64,000 nucleotides of DNA, from contig NZ_JBBMEJ010000013.1 of NCBI RefSeq assembly GCF_040096615.1, positions 58,170-122,169 on the forward strand. Reading direction: 5' to 3'. The position numbers and the translations under genes were made by a program. Each line of letters begins with the position of its first letter. Position 1 is the stretch's first letter. A model generated the notes under the pieces. That model ran no database searches. It had not been told where the DNA came from and was given only the letters and a program-made list of their open reading frames with translations. This document shows positions 62,202 through 64,000 of the stretch, piece after piece. Source of the DNA: Blautia_A aquisgranensis (lineage in GTDB: Bacteria > Bacillota > Clostridia > Lachnospirales > Lachnospiraceae).

Positions 62202-63713
62202 ATGATTCAGAACAAAATGTTTGAACTGGTTTTCCAGGGAGAAAAACCAGACAGCTCAGAAGCACTTGCCGATATCAAAGCTGTATTCACAAACGGCAAT
62301 TCCTCTCAGTCGGTTAAAGGATTTTATGATGGAAACGGAACCTATAAAGTACGTTTTCTTCCGCGCGAAGCCGGAGTCTACTCCTGGAAAGTCACAGGTG
62401 CCGTAAAAGCAGAAGGACAGGAAGAATGTACTGCATCCACGCAGCACGGAATGGTACACACACAGGGCTGCCATTTTGTCTACGAAAACGGAGACTCCTA
62501 CATTCCTTTTGGAACTACCGTATATGCGCTGATTCATCAGGATGACGCCCTGGAAAAAGAAACTCTGCAGACACTGCAGACGTCTCCTTTTAATAAGATT
62601 CGTTTCTGTGTTTTCCCAAAATCCTATGAATTTAACGAAAATGGACCTCGGGAATTCGCATTTTGCAAAGATGCAGAAGGAAACTGGGATGTAGATCATC
62701 CAAACTACAAATTCTGGAATCATCTGGAAGAAGTGATCTCCCAGCTTCAGGAAATGGATATTGAATCAGATCTTATCTTATTCCATCCTTACGACAGATG
62801 GGGCTTCTCAAAATTAGCACCAGAACAGAATGAAACTTATCTTCGCTACCTTGTCCGCCGTTTATCTGCATTCCCAGGTATCTGGTGGAGCATGGCAAAC
62901 GAATATGACTTATGTTTTGCCAAATCAAAAGAGGAATGGTACAAAATCGAAGAAATCATAAAAGAAGAAGATGTATACGGCCATCTTCTCAGCAATCACT
63001 ACTGCATGAAGCCTTATGATTACTCCCGTGAAAACATGACGCACTGCAGCCTGCAGAACGTGTTATTCCATAAAGCAGACAAGCTCATGCGTAAATATCA
63101 GAAACCAATCGTATTTGATGAATTCTGCTATGAAGGTGATATTCATTATTCATGGGGAAACATTTCCGCTCAGGAAATGACTCACAGATTCTGGTGTGCA
63201 TACTGTATCGGTGCATTTGCAACACATGGTGAAACCTATCTTTCCGATGACGATGTACTCTGGTGGGCAAAAGGCGGAAAACTGAAAGGCAAAAGCCCGG
63301 AAAGAATCGCTTTTCTCCGCGAACTCATGGAAAGCCTTCCTTCTGCCATTGAACCTTGGTACGAGCCGGAATCTGTAACATTCGGAGATGAATTTCTCGG
63401 ATATAAAGCCGGCCCGGATCATCCGATCATCTCTCTCGTTACCAGCCTTACTGAACCAGAAGATGATGCAGGTGCGCTGAAAGATAAAATCTTTTCCGGA
63501 AGATGCGGTGATCAGGTTTACATCAAATACCTTGGAAAACACTGCCCAAGAAAACCTTTCTTCATCCTTCCAGAAGACCATAAATACAAAATTGATGTCA
63601 TTGACACCTGGAACATGACAAGAAAAACCATCATGACTGGCGCCAGCGGAATCACATGGCTTGATCTTGGCGAAGCAAAAGAAGGTATTGCACTTCTTGC
63701 TGTGGACGAATAA
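62202..63713 (+). CDS. GH-A clan glycoside hydrolase with DUF5060 and DUF5605 modules
   Basis: 503 residues, no signal peptide. The N-terminal beta module (about 1-90, FELVFQGEKPDSSEALADIK then GTYKVRFLPREAGVYSWKV) is DUF5060-like. A TIM barrel of the DUF4038/apiosidase-like type follows (FNKIRFCVFPKSYEF; the likely acid/base Glu in IWWSMANEYDLCF near residue 232; the nucleophile in KPIVFDEFCYEGDI near residue 308). The C-terminal beta module matches DUF5605. The substrate is not established; plant side-chain sugars are likely. ATG at 62202 follows AAAGGAGA; 17 upstream codons are open but not supported. Monocistronic. Confidence 0.88.
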   Translation: MIQNKMFELVFQGEKPDSSEALADIKAVFTNGNSSQSVKGFYDGNGTYKVRFLPREAGVYSWKVTGAVKAEGQEECTASTQHGMVHTQGCHFVYENGDSYIPFGTTVYALIHQDDALEKETLQTLQTSPFNKIRFCVFPKSYEFNENGPREFAFCKDAEGNWDVDHPNYKFWNHLEEVISQLQEMDIESDLILFHPYDRWGFSKLAPEQNETYLRYLVRRLSAFPGIWWSMANEYDLCFAKSKEEWYKIEEIIKEEDVYGHLLSNHYCMKPYDYSRENMTHCSLQNVLFHKADKLMRKYQKPIVFDEFCYEGDIHYSWGNISAQEMTHRFWCAYCIGAFATHGETYLSDDDVLWWAKGGKLKGKSPERIAFLRELMESLPSAIEPWYEPESVTFGDEFLGYKAGPDHPIISLVTSLTEPEDDAGALKDKIFSGRCGDQVYIKYLGKHCPRKPFFILPEDHKYKIDVIDTWNMTRKTIMTGASGITWLDLGEAKEGIALLAVDE

Positions 63714-63732
63714 TATCGTGATAAAATCAAAG

Positions 63733-63784
63733 ACGGAAAGTTCTTCTCTGTTTATTTTGAGAAATGAACTTTCCGTTTTTTTAT
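63733..63784 (+). terminator. Terminator of the DUF5060 hydrolase gene
   Basis: ACGGAAAGTTC (63733-63743) pairs with GAACTTTCCGT (63766-63776), followed by a run of T. Confidence 0.92.
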
Positions 63785-63832
63785 TTATTTCGTTAAGTTT
63801 ATATAATTATACATATCTCAAACAAATATAAC

Positions 63833-63871
63833 AAAAAAGCAATATCTAAACCGAATAGTTTAAATATTGCT
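63833..63871 (-). terminator. Terminator of the rRNA operon
   Basis: On the minus strand GCAATATTTAAAC pairs with GGTTTAGATATTGC, followed by TTTTTT, about 80 bases past the 23S 3' end. No 5S gene lies between. Confidence 0.88.
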
Positions 63872-63952
63872 TAATTTTTATACTCTCAAAACTACATACA
63901 TGCTTGTTGATCGTTAATCAAACTCTTGAATCAATTCTTAACCTGCGTTTCT

Positions 63953-64000
63953 TGGTCAAGCCCTCACCCGATTAGTAACAGTCAGCTCCATGTGTTACCA
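63953..64000 (-). rRNA. 23S ribosomal RNA, 3' end only
   Basis: The minus strand reads GGAGCTGACTGTTACTAATC then GGGTGAGGGCTTGACCA, the conserved 3' terminus of bacterial 23S rRNA. Only about 48 bases fall in the window; the gene continues beyond position 64000. The exact mature end is uncertain by a few bases. Confidence 0.9.

Noticed and set aside
63839..63953. 5S rRNA sought downstream of 23S
   Set aside because: The interval is shorter than or about equal to a 5S gene and shows none of its conserved segments; half of it is the terminator.
1..64000. CRISPR array, prophage or insertion sequence
   Set aside because: No regularly spaced repeats, cas genes, integrase, capsid or transposase genes were found on either strand.

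Overview
The window looks like a chromosomal segment of an anaerobic gut Firmicute of the Lachnospiraceae type, perhaps Blautia or a close relative; the family is an inference and the genus is only a guess. Support comes from groES-groEL under a CIRCE element, CodY, PolC-type DNA polymerase III, class III fructose-1,6-bisphosphatase, AGGAGG-type ribosome sites, sigma-A promoters, and DUF5067, GPH-transporter and AraC proteins typical of that group. I see no phage, insertion sequence or CRISPR array.

Positions 1-30000 are mostly housekeeping. In order they hold: groEL (cut by the window edge), groES, codY, topA, dprA and comM (minus strand); a small XRE regulator; fbp; polC and ispG preceded by a telA/xpaC pair; ilvE; thyA-folA; a VanZ-like gene; malQ; a lipase-like hydrolase; a secreted DUF5067 protein; a tandemly duplicated tRNA-Gly(GCC)-tRNA-Gly(UCC) pair; serine acetyltransferase; tRNA-Ser(CGA) and tRNA-Trp(CCA).

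Positions 29100-42600 carry accessory and signalling genes. There is an acetyltransferase with an odd upstream HTH gene that is split at an A8 tract. Next come a Nudix hydrolase, a hybrid sensor kinase and a hydroxyacid dehydrogenase in one run. An ABC-2 exporter operon lies divergent to a histidine kinase/response regulator pair, followed by an RluA-type pseudouridine synthase and a MATE exporter with a hairpin leader.

Positions 42687-59006 form two plant-glycan loci, each with a GPH-family sugar symporter and an AraC regulator. The first is GPH, GH5 and GH43 (xylan or beta-glucan oligosaccharides). The second is GPH, then GH78 alpha-L-rhamnosidase, a metallo-beta-lactamase-fold hydrolase, a ROK kinase resembling BglK, an Old-Yellow-Enzyme/FAD reductase (with a frameshift near its start) and a GH1 6-phospho-beta-glucosidase. 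Read together, the second locus suggests a PTS-independent route for rhamnosyl-glucosides such as plant flavonoid rutinosides: import, de-rhamnosylation, 6-phosphorylation, cleavage to glucose-6-phosphate, and reduction of the released aglycone. This is the most interesting system in the window.

Positions 59150-64000 hold a MarR repressor with a perfect palindromic operator laid over a consensus promoter, driving a membrane-protein/cytidylate-kinase fusion. An ECF S component, a GH-A clan hydrolase with DUF5060 and DUF5605 modules, and the 3' end of a 23S rRNA follow. The 23S runs straight into a terminator with no 5S gene.
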